A DNA stretch of 64,000 nucleotides from CADEDH01 sp965216205 (GCA_965216205.1 OZ244139.1:5704001-5768000); one strand, 5' to 3'; shown: positions 8,437-17,641, numbered from the stretch's first letter. Made by a program: numbers and translations. Notes: generated by a model from the sequence alone, not told the origin.

Positions 8437-9789
8437 TCAAGTATGGGCCGGCGATTGCGGGCTGGTGATCGCCCGGTCCACGAAGGGGCCCTGGCCGAGC
8501 GAGCAGCCCAGTGCCACGAGCGCCTCCAGCTGGTCGGCGCCGTCGATGCCCTGGCCCGTCGTCACCAGATCGAGTCGGTCGGCGATCGTGATCAACGCCC
8601 CGACGACGGCCGCCGCGGTCTGGCTCGTGGCCACACCCCTGGTGAGGGTCGGGTCGAGCGTCACCGAATCGAAGCCGTGGCTCCGCACCGTCGTGAGGTT
8701 GGCGTTGCCGATACCGAAATCGCCGATGGCGGCTCGCACGCCAGCGTCGGCCATCTCCCTGAGGACGGTGAGCGCGGGCCCGCCGGCCGGCGGGGTGGGC
8801 TTCAGCACGAGCCCGAAGTCGACGTGTGGTCGGGCGGTGACGGCCCCGATGATCATCCCTGCGAGCTCGGGGTGGAGGAGTTGGTCGGGGCGGGTCGGGA
8901 GCCAGACGGTCACCGGCCTCCGATCGCAAGACCGGTCACCGCCCTCTGGGCTCGGCGGCTCGGCGATCTCGCCGAACAAAGCGACGGTTCTGCGGAGCAG
9001 GTTGGCCTGCAGCGCATGATCGACACCGAGCGAGCTCGCGAGCTCCGCGATCTCGGCGAACGGGACCGGTCCGTGCCCGGGGCGGTCCCAGCGGGCGAGC
9101 ACCTCGTAACCGACGACCTCCCGCGAGGCGAGTTCCACGACCGGCTGGAGCGTCGCGCCGATATGGTCGCCGACGACCGCGGCCCGCAGATCGTCGGCCA
9201 GCCCCTGGCGAAGGTCGTGTCGCACCCGTTGGAACGGGTGGAAGAAGACCATCGGTTGCTCGGTGCTGGTCTCGTCGAGCGCGAGTCGGGTCCCCTCCAG
9301 GAGCTTGTCGACCGTCGGGTTGTCACCGTCGAGGAGTGCCACGCCGAGGCGGGGGCCGAAGTGGTGGAGCAGCCCATCGATCACGACCGGTTCGGTCAAT
9401 GCGTCGAGCAGCGCCGCCGAGATGCGTTCGGCCTCGGGCCGGTCGCCGACCACGGGCACGGCGAGCAGGAGCTCGGTGCCGCTGAGGGCGGCGACCCTGG
9501 TCGTGTCGTGGGCGGCGACGAGACGCGCCACCAGATCCTCCGGGAGCTCACGGCTGCGAAGGTCGGGCCCGCGGCCCGGCATCGGCCGGATCGCGCCGCG
9601 GGCGACCAGCAGCGACCGCGCCGTCGAGCCGGCGCGGTCGATCTCCGCCCGGAGCATGACCTGGAGTGCGGAGCGGGTCAGCACCGTCGGCGTCACCGAC
9701 TGGTGTGAGCTGTCCAACTCGCCTCGGCGCAGGTTCCGCAGCCCTACCCGTGGCCGGATCCGATCGATCGGGTCGTCGGCGTGCGACAC
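8437..9789 (-). CDS. Degenerate GGDEF-EAL domain protein, fifth gene of a conservon
   Basis: A 450-residue protein with a GTG start, 11 nt after the GTPase gene. Residues about 30-190 have a GGDEF-like layout, but the signature is SGTEL. Residues about 205-445 form an EAL domain in which EAL reads EVLAR, the metal-binding DDFG is GDFG, and the usual conserved Asn, Glu and Lys positions (around WLPTRPDQL, VLKPTP and LDPTLTRG) are substituted. Both cyclic-di-GMP synthesis and hydrolysis are therefore probably lost, and it may be a binding or scaffold protein. Its position directly after the cvnD-like GTPase suggests it is an effector of that module. Confidence 0.8.
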   Translation of the reverse strand: MSHADDPIDRIRPRVGLRNLRRGELDSSHQSVTPTVLTRSALQVMLRAEIDRAGSTARSLLVARGAIRPMPGRGPDLRSRELPEDLVARLVAAHDTTRVAALSGTELLLAVPVVGDRPEAERISAALLDALTEPVVIDGLLHHFGPRLGVALLDGDNPTVDKLLEGTRLALDETSTEQPMVFFHPFQRVRHDLRQGLADDLRAAVVGDHIGATLQPVVELASREVVGYEVLARWDRPGHGPVPFAEIAELASSLGVDHALQANLLRRTVALFGEIAEPPSPEGGDRSCDRRPVTVWLPTRPDQLLHPELAGMIIGAVTARPHVDFGLVLKPTPPAGGPALTVLREMADAGVRAAIGDFGIGNANLTTVRSHGFDSVTLDPTLTRGVATSQTAAAVVGALITIADRLDLVTTGQGIDGADQLEALVALGCSLGQGPFVDRAITSPQSPAHT

Positions 9790-9800
9790 CGGTGCCCGTC

Positions 9801-10370
9801 CTATGCCATCGCGGTGCTGTCAGCCATCGTCATCGCGTGCCGGACGAGGTTGACGAGCGTGTCGCGGACGGCGGCGCGGTGTCGAGCGTCGGTGACGATC
9901 ACCGGGATGTGGTCCGGGATGTCGAGCGCTTCCCGCACGTCCTCAGGGTGGTGCTGGAGGGCCCCGTCGAACGCGTTGATGGCGACGACGAACGGCACGC
10001 CGGTCTGTTCCATGTAGTCGACCGCAGGGAAGCAGTGCTCCAGGCGGTTCGTGTCGACCAGGACCACCGAGCCGATGGCGCCACGCACGAGCTCGTCCCA
10101 CATGAAGTGGAAGCGATCCTGTCCAGGAGTGCCGAAGAGGTAGAGGACCAGGTCCTCACCGAGGGCGACCCGGCCGAAGTCCATCGCGACGGTGGTCGAC
10201 TTCTTCGACGTTGCGTCGCCGAGGTCGTCGATACCTTCGCTGACCTTGGTCATCGCCGCTTCGGTGGTCAACGGTTCGATGTCGGAGATCGAGGACACGA
10301 ACGTGCTCTTGCCGACAGCGAACCCACCGGCGACCACGATCTTCACGGGGATGGGATTGGCTCCGCTCAT
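9801..10370 (-). CDS. Conservon small GTPase (CvnD-like, MglA-related)
   Basis: A 189-residue protein. The start at 10370 (MSGANPIPVKIVVAG) is preceded by GAGGAA; a longer Cys-rich extension is rejected. The P-loop is GGFAVGKS, switch II is LFGTPGQDRFHFMWDEL and the guanine-specificity region reads VVAINAFD in place of NKxD, as in this family. These proteins act with a Roadblock GAP-like partner at the membrane. It lies 7 nt after the DUF742 gene and 11 nt before the degenerate EAL gene, in a single minus-strand operon. Confidence 0.9.
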   Translation of the reverse strand: MSGANPIPVKIVVAGGFAVGKSTFVSSISDIEPLTTEAAMTKVSEGIDDLGDATSKKSTTVAMDFGRVALGEDLVLYLFGTPGQDRFHFMWDELVRGAIGSVVLVDTNRLEHCFPAVDYMEQTGVPFVVAINAFDGALQHHPEDVREALDIPDHIPVIVTDARHRAAVRDTLVNLVRHAMTMADSTAMA

Positions 10371-10377
10371 CGGTTCC

Positions 10378-10746
10378 TCACAGAGATTGAAGCCCGTCGA
10401 GCACGCGCTCGAGCAGGCGCACATCGGGTCGTTCGTCGGACTGGGCAGGAGCGGTGTTCGTGCCGACGAGCCCGTCCTTCACCAGGTCGCCGATCAGGAT
10501 CCTCGTGACCTGGAGGTGGGTTCGGAGGAGGGCGGACACCTCGGCGACCGAGTGTGGCTGCGCGCACAGCTCGACGATCGCGCGCTTCTCCGGGGGGAGG
10601 GTCGCGGTCTCGTGCTCGCCGACGGTGTCGGTGGTCCGCACCTGCGCCTCCAGCGGGAGGTGCACGTCGCTCTTGGTCCGCCCCCCGGTGAGGAGGTAGG
10701 GCCGAACCCGCAGCGCTGCGGTCCCGTTGAGGTCGTCGTCGTTCAT
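10378..10746 (-). CDS. DUF742 protein (CvnC-like)
   Basis: A 122-residue protein with RVRPYLLTGGRTKS near the N-terminus and LPPEKRAIVELCAQPHSVAEVSALL in the middle (positions about 50-74), the winged-helix-like DUF742 signature. Its ATG overlaps the Roadblock stop codon as ATGA (10743-10746), so translation is coupled. In Streptomyces conservons the DUF742 protein links the kinase-like CvnA and the GTPase. No DNA-binding target is evident. Confidence 0.9.
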   Translation of the reverse strand: MNDDDLNGTAALRVRPYLLTGGRTKSDVHLPLEAQVRTTDTVGEHETATLPPEKRAIVELCAQPHSVAEVSALLRTHLQVTRILIGDLVKDGLVGTNTAPAQSDERPDVRLLERVLDGLQSL

Positions 10747-11165
10747 TGGGTCAGGGCGGCTTGGAGCTCGGCTCGTAGCTCGGGGGTAAGGACGTCGCCG
10801 GTCTTCTCCACCAGCACCGCCATCTCGTAGGCCACGAGCCCGACGTCGGCGTTGGCTTCGGCCATCGTGGCCAACAGCGAGCCGTCGCTGATGCCGGTGA
10901 CGAACAGGAACGCGTTCTCCATCTCGACGATGACTTCGGTGACCGCGCCGCCCCCGAACCGTCCGGCGGCGCCGTAGGCGAGGCCGATCAGACCGGAGGC
11001 GACCGCCGAGAACCGGTCGACCGCATCCCGGTCGAGGCCGCTCGAGGCGGCGATGGGGAGTCCGTCCGAGGACACGACGACCGCTTCGGTCACGCCCGGA
11101 ACCTGCTCGACGAAGTTGTTCACGAGGAAGTTCACGTTCGTCGCAGCGGAGCTCATCGTGGTCAT
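10743..11165 (-). CDS. Roadblock/LC7 domain protein (CvnB-like)
   Basis: A 140-residue Roadblock/LC7 domain protein: NNFVEQVPGVTEAVVVSSDG at the start, then GLAYGAAGRFGGGAVTEV and a C-terminal MAVLVEKTGDVLTPELR. Roadblock proteins are GTPase co-regulators, analogous to MglB acting on MglA. The ATG overlaps the histidine-kinase stop (ATGA, 11162-11165), and its own stop overlaps the DUF742 start, giving a tightly coupled cvnABCD arrangement. Confidence 0.9.
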   Translation of the reverse strand: MTTMSSAATNVNFLVNNFVEQVPGVTEAVVVSSDGLPIAASSGLDRDAVDRFSAVASGLIGLAYGAAGRFGGGAVTEVIVEMENAFLFVTGISDGSLLATMAEANADVGLVAYEMAVLVEKTGDVLTPELRAELQAALTQ

Positions 11166-13033
11166 TGGGCGCCTCCTGCCTCTGGGGTGGCTTCGGGGTT
11201 GTTACCTTCCCGGGCCTTGCGGTACCGAGCGAGCATCTCTCGGATCTCCTCGGGCTTGCGGGAACTGGCGGTCGCCGAGCTGCCGGCATCGGGGATGACC
11301 CGTCCCTCGCCGATCGGGGCCCGCGATTTGGAGCGGTCGCGCTTGGTCAGCCCTTTGGCGGTTCGTTGGGGTGGTAGCTCGATGGGTTCCGAATCGGGCG
11401 GGCCCGCGTCGGGCGTCGGCTCGAACGTCGACTCGCTCTGGGGAGCCCGTCGGTCGACCATCGTGGCCGCCGGCGAGTCGCCCGTCTCGAGGAGGCCGGC
11501 GACGCCGGCGTCGAACTGCTCACCGCTCGGAATCGCCTCGTCGAGTCGCTGGGGCACGGCGGGCTCGGCGTCGGCCGTGGAGCTGGCTGCTTCGTCGGGG
11601 TCGATGCCGAGCAGCTTGGCGAGGGCGGGCGACTGCGGCTTGGCCGCTCGATCTGCTTCCGGCTCGCCGGCGTCGGCCACCGGTACCGTCGGCTCGAACG
11701 GTTCGAGCTCCGGTGCCGCCGGTCCGACCGGCTCGGCCGGTTGCACCGGTTCGGCCGGCGCACCCGAATCGGTGCTTCTCCGCTCGGGCATCGACGGTGG
11801 GACCCATGCGGGTTCGTCGTCGGCCGTGACGGGTTCGAACTGCTCGACCGGCACAACTCCGGCCTCGGGTAGCGACGGTGCGCTCGCCGCCGGGGGCACC
11901 GCCTCGGGCTCAGGGGTCGATCCCGATTCGCTGCGCTCGGGTGTCGGGGCGGGTGCCTGGCCGCCCAGCAGCTCTGCCGGCACGAGGACCAGGGCGGTGA
12001 CACCGGCACCTTCCTCGGTCTGGGTCAGCTCGACGGTGAGGCCGAGCCGCTGGGCCAGTCGTGCGACCACGATGAAGCCGAGCGACCGACTCAATCCGAG
12101 GCTGAGCTCCGGCGGGTCGACGAGGAGCTGGTTGTACTGGTCGAGCTGTTCGTAGCTCATCCCGATGCCGGCGTCGACGATCGAGATCAGGTAGGCACCA
12201 TCGGACTGGTTCCGGCCGGCGAGCTCCACCACTGCGGTCGGCGGCGAGAACTGGGTTGCGTTCTCGAGGAGCTCGGACAGGAGGTGGGCGAGCTCGAGGG
12301 CGGCCTGGGCCGACACCTCGGCGTCATCGACACGCACGATGCGGACGTTCTGGTAGCCCTCGATCTCGCCCATCGCGACCCGCATCAGGTCGTTGATGGA
12401 GATCGGATCGCCCTTGCGGCGCTGCGGGTCGAGACCGGCGAGCACGAGAAGGCTCTCGGCGTTTCGACGCATGCGGCTCGCGAGGTGGTCGACCCCGTAG
12501 AGATCCTCGAGCCGTTCGGGGTCCTCCTCGCTCGATTCGAGCCGGTCGATGTGGAAGAGCTGACGTTCGAGCAGGCCCTGGTTCCGGCGGACGAGGTTGA
12601 CGACGAGGTTGCTCACGCCCTCCCGCACCTGGGCCCGTTGCTCGACGGCGGCGTTGTGGGCGTCGGCCTGGATCGAGTTCAGCGCAGCGATGATCCGTCC
12701 CACCCCCTCGTCGGACGCACCGGCGAACTCGTCGAACCCGTCGAGCTCGGAGTCGTCGAGGAGTGCGTTGGCGAGACGGGGGAGTCGCTCGGTGGCGAGC
12801 TCGTCGGCTGCGGCCAGGACGTCGTCGAGGTCGTCGGGACCGCCGAGCTGGGTCGCTGCGAAGTAGGCGCAACCGGCCACCATGACCAGTGCCAGCACCG
12901 CGACCAGCGTGGCGAGGGTGGTGGAGCCGACCACCGTGAGGACGAGGGCGATCAATGCCGCAACCGCAGACACGATGAGCGACGCGGTGATCGTGGCTCC
13001 AAGTGTGGTTTGGAAGTTGAGGTGTGTGAACAT
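11162..13033 (-). CDS. Conservon sensor histidine kinase-like protein (CvnA-like)
   Basis: A 623-residue protein. Two N-terminal transmembrane helices (about residues 12-60) are followed by a helical linker and a pseudo-dimerisation region containing VRRNQGLLERQLFHIDRLE. The HATPase_c domain has LLSELLENATQFSPP (N box) and VDAGIGMS (G1 box). The C-terminal 250 residues are Pro/Glu/Ser-rich and disordered, with a basic segment near TAKGLTKRDRSKSRAP. It heads the operon with Roadblock, DUF742, GTPase and EAL genes. Conservon CvnA proteins use this architecture, and phosphotransfer has not been established for most of them. Confidence 0.9.
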   Translation of the reverse strand: MFTHLNFQTTLGATITASLIVSAVAALIALVLTVVGSTTLATLVAVLALVMVAGCAYFAATQLGGPDDLDDVLAAADELATERLPRLANALLDDSELDGFDEFAGASDEGVGRIIAALNSIQADAHNAAVEQRAQVREGVSNLVVNLVRRNQGLLERQLFHIDRLESSEEDPERLEDLYGVDHLASRMRRNAESLLVLAGLDPQRRKGDPISINDLMRVAMGEIEGYQNVRIVRVDDAEVSAQAALELAHLLSELLENATQFSPPTAVVELAGRNQSDGAYLISIVDAGIGMSYEQLDQYNQLLVDPPELSLGLSRSLGFIVVARLAQRLGLTVELTQTEEGAGVTALVLVPAELLGGQAPAPTPERSESGSTPEPEAVPPAASAPSLPEAGVVPVEQFEPVTADDEPAWVPPSMPERRSTDSGAPAEPVQPAEPVGPAAPELEPFEPTVPVADAGEPEADRAAKPQSPALAKLLGIDPDEAASSTADAEPAVPQRLDEAIPSGEQFDAGVAGLLETGDSPAATMVDRRAPQSESTFEPTPDAGPPDSEPIELPPQRTAKGLTKRDRSKSRAPIGEGRVIPDAGSSATASSRKPEEIREMLARYRKAREGNNPEATPEAGGAQ

Positions 13034-13193
13034 TGGCCTCTCGCACGCTGGGTTTCGTCCCTGGCCATTGCTATCGGCGCGCAGGAAGCGAGCTTGAGGT
13101 CCTCGGTCGACGGAGCGCGGCCCGCCCCGCCAGACCCGCAGCAGGACCGCAGCAGGACCGCGTGGATCGCGGCGCGGGTGACGAGGTGGGGAT

Positions 13194-13240
13194 GCCGGTC
13201 GCGCCCGCCCGGAGGGGTGGGGATGGCGGGCGCGACCGGC
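13194..13240 (-). terminator. Strong hairpin terminator after the site-2 protease gene
   Basis: A perfect 16-bp GC-rich stem (13194-13209 with 13225-13240) and a 15-nt loop, starting 30 nt beyond the stop of the minus-strand 13271-14149 gene and before the conservon operon promoter. It insulates the two units. There is no T-run, as is usual for high-GC actinobacteria. Confidence 0.7.
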
Positions 13241-13270
13241 TACGGAGGCGGGAGGCGTGAGGAAGGGGGA

Positions 13271-14149
13271 CTAGCTCACACCGTTGGGGCCCGCCTCGCG
13301 ACCGGTGACGTCGATCACATCGCCACGATGCCGCGGTGGGCTGTGGGGGTGGGGAGCCTCACCGTGACCGAAGACCTTGAACACCGCCATCGGGTCCATC
13401 GCGTCGATGCGCTGTTGCTGCTCGGCGCGTCGCTGCAGATACCGGGCCCGGAACTCCTCGCCCCGAGCCGTCGCGATCACGAACACGCCGATCGCCGCAG
13501 TCCACAGGCCGGCCGCTCCCTGACTGAACTGCCAGAGTCCGAGCAGCACCAGGCCCGTCCCGAGGTACCGGCCGACGGTGGCGGCCTTGATCGTGGCCAC
13601 GTGCTGGTCGCCGGTCCGGCGCCAGAGACCGGCCTGCAGCACTCGGCCGCCGTCCAGCGGGAGGGCCGGGAGCATGTTGAAGACCGCCAGCCCCAGGTTG
13701 ACCACACCGAGCCAGCCCAGCGCAGCGACCACGAGCGCAGGGAAGGCCAGCGCCTCGAGGAGCAGTGCGCCGAGCAGCGCGCCAGCCCCGACCACCACGC
13801 TCATCGCCGGTCCGGCGAGCGCGATTCGGGCCGCAGCGCCGGGGGAGCGTGGCTCGCTCTCGAGTGCGGCCACACCTCCGAGGGCGAAGAGGGTGATGCC
13901 GCGCACCCGGATGCCGTTCCGTTGGGCGACCACGGAGTGGCCGAGCTCGTGGGCCACGATCGACCCGAGGAACAGGACAGCGGTGGCCACGGCGGCGACG
14001 AGGTAGGCGCCGGAGCTGTAGCCGTCGGCGGAGAGGGGGAGGACCGTGCCGGCGAGGCCGGCCGTGAGCAGGACGGCGATCAACACGATCGACCAGTGGA
14101 TACCGACCTTGACGCCGGCGAATGTACCGAGGCGCAGGGAACCGCGCAT
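13271..14149 (-). CDS. Site-2 protease family membrane metallopeptidase (M50)
   Basis: A 292-residue protein from the ATG at 14149 (MRGSLRLGTFAG), chosen because family members start at this point and AAAGG precedes it; a 74-residue in-frame extension is low-complexity. The first zinc motif HELGH lies in a membrane helix (SIVAHELGHSVVAQRNG) and the third ligand motif is NMLPALPLDGGRVL. There are about six transmembrane helices. The C-terminal tail has no CBS domains, so this is a short member. Such enzymes cleave membrane-bound proteins, but its substrate is unknown. Confidence 0.85.
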   Translation of the reverse strand: MRGSLRLGTFAGVKVGIHWSIVLIAVLLTAGLAGTVLPLSADGYSSGAYLVAAVATAVLFLGSIVAHELGHSVVAQRNGIRVRGITLFALGGVAALESEPRSPGAAARIALAGPAMSVVVGAGALLGALLLEALAFPALVVAALGWLGVVNLGLAVFNMLPALPLDGGRVLQAGLWRRTGDQHVATIKAATVGRYLGTGLVLLGLWQFSQGAAGLWTAAIGVFVIATARGEEFRARYLQRRAEQQQRIDAMDPMAVFKVFGHGEAPHPHSPPRHRGDVIDVTGREAGPNGVS

Positions 14150-14388
14150 CTGGAGCCTTTCGGATGGAAGGCCGCTGGTCTTGCCCGACCGGTGGCGGTG
14201 TGCGCCGCCGGTCGACGCCGCCGGGTCCGAGGTCTGCTCGAACCGTGCTGACGACGACATCGCACCTGCGAGCCAGGTGGGCCGCAGGCGGGGATACTCC
14301 CCGTTGGCTGTCTCGAATGTGTGGGGTTGTTGGAGCGAGGGTGTCTGGTTGGGTTTGCTACCCGTAGACAACGCTGGAGGTCATGCTG

Positions 14389-15012
14389 ATGTTCCCCGAA
14401 GATCGAGAATTCACGCCCATCGACGGCGTGAACCTCGTCACAGGACTCCTCGACGCGGTCGAGCTGCAGATCGTTCCCGTCACGAGGCGAGGCGTGGCCG
14501 CGGGCAACAAGCTGTTCGGGGCCGCGGTCCTGGACCGGTCGACCCTCGAGCCGGTGGTGGTCGGGACGAACGAGGAGACCGAGAATCCGCTCCTCCACGG
14601 CGAGGTGTCCGCGATCAACGCCTTCTGGGCCATGCCGGCCGCAGATCGGCCCCGCCCCGAGTCGTGCGTGTTCCTGTCGACCCACGAACCGTGCTCGTTG
14701 TGCCTCTCGGCGATCACCTGGAGTGGTTTCGAGGTGTTCGCCTACCTGTTCACCTACGAGGATTCGCGCGATGCGTTCGCCATCCCCCACGACCTCCGCA
14801 TCCTCGAGGAGGTCTTCGGTGTGGCCGACGGTGCCTATCGGCGGTCCAACGCGTTCTGGACGGCCTTCAGCATCCCTGAGCTGGTCGACTCGCTCCCACC
14901 GTCCGACGCCGGACCGGCTCGTGACCGCCTCGACCGGCTGCGGGCGATCTACGACGAGTTGTCGGCCACCTACCAGTCGTCGAAGGACGGGACCGACATA
15001 CCGCTGAACTGA
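14389..15012 (+). CDS. Zinc-dependent nucleoside/cytidine deaminase-fold protein
   Basis: A 207-residue protein. I prefer the ATG at 14389, 8 nt after GGAGG; an ATG at 14383 would be too close to it. The zinc site is complete: HGEVSAIN supplies the His and catalytic Glu, and PCSLCLSAI supplies the two Cys. This places it in the cytidine/guanine deaminase superfamily. It is larger than usual deaminases, with a C-terminal helical extension of about 70 residues. The substrate cannot be assigned; guanine, cytosine or a tRNA adenosine are all possible for this superfamily. Confidence 0.8.
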   Translation: MFPEDREFTPIDGVNLVTGLLDAVELQIVPVTRRGVAAGNKLFGAAVLDRSTLEPVVVGTNEETENPLLHGEVSAINAFWAMPAADRPRPESCVFLSTHEPCSLCLSAITWSGFEVFAYLFTYEDSRDAFAIPHDLRILEEVFGVADGAYRRSNAFWTAFSIPELVDSLPPSDAGPARDRLDRLRAIYDELSATYQSSKDGTDIPLN

Positions 15013-15037
15013 TCGCCGCTCCCGTCGGTCGGTACCG

Positions 15038-17065
15038 CTAGGGAGCTGCGATGTCGAGCGTGGTCGGGGGGATCGTGACCACGGTGGGGGCGACGATCTC
15101 GGGATCGATCGTGACGACCGGTCCGACGGGCGCCTCGCCGACGCCGACGACCACGGTCGATCCGGCGGCGACCTCTTCGCCGGCGCCGGGGAAGGTGCCG
15201 GTGACGAGCCCGTCGAGCGTGTCGTCGCCTTCGAGCTCGACGACCTCGATGGTCGCCTCGAGGCCGAGCTCGTCGAGAGCGGCGATTGCGGCGTCCGGGG
15301 TGAGGCCCTCGAGGGGCGGCACCGTCACGAGCTGCGGGCCGGTGGACACCCGCAGGGTGACGAGGTCTGCCGGGTTGGCCGTGGTGCCAGCGCCGGGGTC
15401 GGTGTCGATGACGAGCCCGGCGTCGACCGAGTCGCTGGCCACGTCGACGGCGGTCACATTCGTGAAACCGGCCTCGGCGAGCACCTCACCGGCGGTCACG
15501 GCGTCGAGGTTCGCCACATCCGGCACCCCCACCACCGCATCGGTCGTGTCTGGCGTGTCGGTCGTCTCGGTCGTGTCCGGGTCGTCGGTGGTAGCGGTCG
15601 GGTCCCGGTCGTCGGTCGTGTCTGTCGTGTCCGGGTCGTCGGTGGTAGCGGTCGTGTCCGGGTCGGTGGTCTCGGTGCTGGCGTCGGTCGAACCCGCCTC
15701 GGTCGTGGCGACCGAACCGTCGGTGGTGGCCGTGGCGCCCCCGTTCGCGTCCGATCCCGCTGCGGTGTCGCTCGTGGGCTCGGTGATCGCGTCACCGGCC
15801 GGCGACGGCGAGGTGCTGAGCGCTCCCCACGCCGGGCTCAGGAGGAACCCGACGGTTGCCAGTGCGATGATCGCCGCCGCCACGGGCAGCTTCCTCGACC
15901 GCCGGCGTCGGGGGGGATCGTCGGGCCGGTCGCCGGCGTTGGAGAACGAACCGCCACCACCGGCGGTCGATGAGTACCAACCCGGGTGCTGCCCCCCGTT
16001 CCCGATCGTCGACACCGACAGGTGCTGGGGCTGTGGTCCGGTGTGTGGTCCGGGGTTGCTCGACGAGAGGGGATGGGGCTGTGGTCCGGGGTTGCTCGAC
16101 GAGAGAGGATGGGGCTGTGGGCTCAGCGCAACGGCCGGCAGGATCTGGGTTGCGGTCGGCAACAGCGCGGTGACGCCATTGGCCATGCTCGGGTCGATGC
16201 CTTGCCCCGCAGCCCAGGGGCCCGGGGCGGCGGCGGGCGCGCCACCGGCCCCGGTCCCCTCCAGCCCCGCCACGAGCGTCGCCGCGAACTCGGCCGCGGT
16301 CGCGGGCCGTTCCGCCGGGTCCTTGGCCAGTGCCCGCTGCAGCACGTGGTCGAGGAACGGGGGCGCGGTGGCGGGGGAGAGGTGGGGAGCCGGCGCGGTC
16401 GCCAGGCGGGTGAGGAGGGCGGCGAGCGACTCGTCGCCCTCCCGCCAGAACGGGGCGGCGCCGGTGAGCAGCTCGAACAGTGTCGAGGCCAGCGAGTACA
16501 CGTCGGATCGTTCGTCGCGCCGGTTCAGCTCGGACTCCGGTGGGGCGTGGAGCCAGCTCACCGCGAACTGTGGGCTGGTGGCGTCGGTGACGCAGGCGAT
16601 GCCGAAGTCGGCCAGCTTTGGACCTTCCGCTGCGACGAGGATGTTGGCGGGCTTGATGTCGCGGTGGAGCACCCCCATGCGGTGGGCGGAGTCGACCGCG
16701 TCGCAGATCGGCACCATCCACTCGATCGCCTGCCGCCACGGCAGGGGGCCGTTGGCTTCGAGGTGATCGGTGAGCGAGCCGCCGTCGAGGTACTCCATCA
16801 CGAGGAACGGGCTGCCGGTCGGTGTGAGTCCCGCGTCGTGGATGGTGACGATGTTCGGGTGGTTCGACAGCGGACCGTGGATCTGGCACTCCTGCTCGAA
16901 CCGCTCGAGCCCGGCCCGGTCGACGGCCCCCGTCAGCACCTTCACCGCCACCGGCCGGTTCAGCTTGTTGTCGACGGCCTTGTAGACGACGCTGAACCCG
17001 CCTCGTCCGATCCTGTCGACGACCGTGAGGTGGGGAAGTCCGAGGTCGAGGGTGCCGACTGCCAT
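15038..17065 (-). CDS. PASTA-domain Ser/Thr protein kinase
   Basis: A 675-residue protein; an upstream extension of the open frame lacks homology, so I start at the ATG at 17065. The kinase domain (about 1-280) has the glycine loop IGRGGFSVVYKA, invariant Lys in VAVKVL, HRDIKPANIL and ADFGIAC. A Pro/Gln/Ser linker contains a duplicated segment, then a basic stop and one transmembrane helix (AAAIIALATVGFLL). Outside the cell there is a Thr/Asp-rich repeat region and two PASTA domains (VPDVANLDAVTAGEVL; VPPLEGLTPDAAIAAL), which in related kinases bind muropeptides. It is probably a cell-wall or growth sensor. Confidence 0.92.
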   Translation of the reverse strand: MAVGTLDLGLPHLTVVDRIGRGGFSVVYKAVDNKLNRPVAVKVLTGAVDRAGLERFEQECQIHGPLSNHPNIVTIHDAGLTPTGSPFLVMEYLDGGSLTDHLEANGPLPWRQAIEWMVPICDAVDSAHRMGVLHRDIKPANILVAAEGPKLADFGIACVTDATSPQFAVSWLHAPPESELNRRDERSDVYSLASTLFELLTGAAPFWREGDESLAALLTRLATAPAPHLSPATAPPFLDHVLQRALAKDPAERPATAAEFAATLVAGLEGTGAGGAPAAAPGPWAAGQGIDPSMANGVTALLPTATQILPAVALSPQPHPLSSSNPGPQPHPLSSSNPGPHTGPQPQHLSVSTIGNGGQHPGWYSSTAGGGGSFSNAGDRPDDPPRRRRSRKLPVAAAIIALATVGFLLSPAWGALSTSPSPAGDAITEPTSDTAAGSDANGGATATTDGSVATTEAGSTDASTETTDPDTTATTDDPDTTDTTDDRDPTATTDDPDTTETTDTPDTTDAVVGVPDVANLDAVTAGEVLAEAGFTNVTAVDVASDSVDAGLVIDTDPGAGTTANPADLVTLRVSTGPQLVTVPPLEGLTPDAAIAALDELGLEATIEVVELEGDDTLDGLVTGTFPGAGEEVAAGSTVVVGVGEAPVGPVVTIDPEIVAPTVVTIPPTTLDIAAP
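16045..16116. repeat. 36-bp tandem duplication in the kinase linker
   Basis: Two near-identical 36-bp units (16045-16080 and 16081-16116) encode the repeated PHPLSSSNPGPQ segment between the kinase domain and the membrane helix. The unit is in frame, so it lengthens the linker by 12 residues per copy and may vary between strains. Confidence 0.8.
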
Positions 17066-17157
17066 GCACCCATGATCGGGTGGCCACGGATCCACGTCGT
17101 GGGGGATGCCCCCGTATCTCCCCCGGGGCACCCGGGGATACCGGCCGCCGGCGCCCG

Positions 17158-17163
17158 TATGAT
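17158..17163 (+). promoter_or_regulatory. -10 element, predicted leaderless start for the bcp-like gene
   Basis: TATGAT lies 7 nt before the ATG at 17171. With transcription starting about 7 nt after the hexamer the mRNA would begin at the start codon. This supports 17171 over the in-frame ATG at 17159, which lies inside the hexamer. Confidence 0.5.
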
Positions 17164-17170
17164 CGAGCGC

Positions 17171-17641
17171 ATGGCTGCACCTCCATCCCCCCTCCCGGCT
17201 GGCGAGACAGCGCCCCCGTTCACCGCCACCACCTTCGACGGTGAGACCGTGTCGCTCGCCGATTATCGGGGAAGGAAGCTGGCGCTGTACTTCTACCCGA
17301 AGGACGCCACGCCCGGCTGCACGAAACAGGCCTGCAACCTTCGGGACAACCTCGGGCTGCTCGCAGAGCACGATGTCGCCGTGGTTGGCGTGTCGCCAGA
17401 CGACGACGCCAGTCACGAGCGGTTCGCCGGCAAGCACGAGCTGCCGTTCCCCCTCATCGGTGATCCCGATCGGGAGCTGATCGAGGCGTACGGCGTGTGG
17501 GGCGAGAAGAAGAACTACGGGAAGACCTACGAGGGTCTGCAGCGAACCACGTTCCTGATCGATGAGAACGGGGTCATCCAACACGTCTTCAAGCGCCCGA
17601 AGACCAACGCCCACGCCGAGGAGATCATCTCCAAGCTGTGA
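17171..17641 (+). CDS. bcp: Thioredoxin-dependent thiol peroxidase (Bcp/PrxQ)
   Basis: A 156-residue peroxiredoxin. YFYPKDATPGCTKQACNLRD contains the peroxidatic Cys and, five residues on, the resolving Cys, the atypical 2-Cys arrangement of Bcp/PrxQ. WGEKKNYGKTYEGLQRTTFLID is the conserved C-terminal half (positions about 110-131). It reduces hydrogen peroxide and organic peroxides with thioredoxin. It is divergent from the kinase gene, and its TGA overlaps the next gene's GTG. Confidence 0.93.
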   Translation: MAAPPSPLPAGETAPPFTATTFDGETVSLADYRGRKLALYFYPKDATPGCTKQACNLRDNLGLLAEHDVAVVGVSPDDDASHERFAGKHELPFPLIGDPDRELIEAYGVWGEKKNYGKTYEGLQRTTFLIDENGVIQHVFKRPKTNAHAEEIISKL

